In this document: positions 5,020 through 5,036 of the stretch, one piece after another
How positions within the stretch are numbered: position 1 is the first letter of the stretch
How the letters are laid out: each line of letters begins with the position of its first letter
Source: an uncultured Flavobacteriaceae bacterium
Lineage (GTDB): Bacteria; Bacteroidota; Bacteroidia; Flavobacteriales; Flavobacteriaceae
Length of the DNA: 5,036 nt
Reading direction: 5' to 3'
Assembly: GCA_937901915.1 (NCBI GenBank)
Contig: CALGUD010000070.1
Coordinates: 1-5,036 of the forward strand
Made by a program: the position numbers and the translations under genes
The notes under the pieces: model-generated
What the model was told of the DNA's origin: nothing
The model's database searches: none
Seen by the model: only the letters and a program-made list of their open reading frames with translations

Positions 5020-5036
5020 GTTATATATTGTTATTT

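Overview
The window looks like a stretch of chromosome from a member of Bacteroidota, most likely a flavobacterium. The DNA is AT-rich. Two genes have a match to the Bacteroidota -7 promoter consensus TAnnTTTG, and Shine-Dalgarno sequences are not evident. The protein families are also typical of that group: an IS1182-type transposase, a class II Fic protein, a DUF58 protein and thioredoxin. The taxonomic call is inference; there is no rRNA or other strong marker here.

Layout, left to right. Bases 1-50 may hold the last 15 codons of a gene entering from the left. Bases 51-1773 are an apparently complete IS1182-family insertion sequence. Its 512-residue transposase keeps a D-D-E triad, and its 18-bp terminal inverted repeats match at 17 of 18 positions. 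Each terminus folds as a terminator-like hairpin. Bases 1781-2100 contain no gene but hold two copies of a structured repeat of about 85-89 bp, 127 bp apart. Next is a stand-alone Fic gene (2159-3118, +) whose start codon abuts a perfect dyad (two 11-bp arms, 2-bp spacer) that also touches the -7 promoter box. A 127-bp gap then separates it from a convergent DUF58 gene (3246-4175, -). Upstream of DUF58 lie a 14-bp perfect inverted repeat, two GC-rich hairpins of the repetitive-palindrome kind, and the thioredoxin terminator. Thioredoxin (4381-4701, -) has a good promoter. The last 290 bases hold a 7-bp tandem repeat and an orphan plus-strand terminator.

The left half is accessory in character (insertion sequence, repeats, Fic gene). 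The right half (DUF58, thioredoxin) looks like ordinary chromosome. No multi-gene defence or secretion system is visible. The most testable new ideas are autoregulation of the Fic gene through the palindrome at its start codon, and the paired structured repeat as a REP-like or RNA element. Two genes were given shorter starts than the longest reading frame: Fic at ATG 2159 and DUF58 at ATG 4175, because the longer frames begin at TTG codons.
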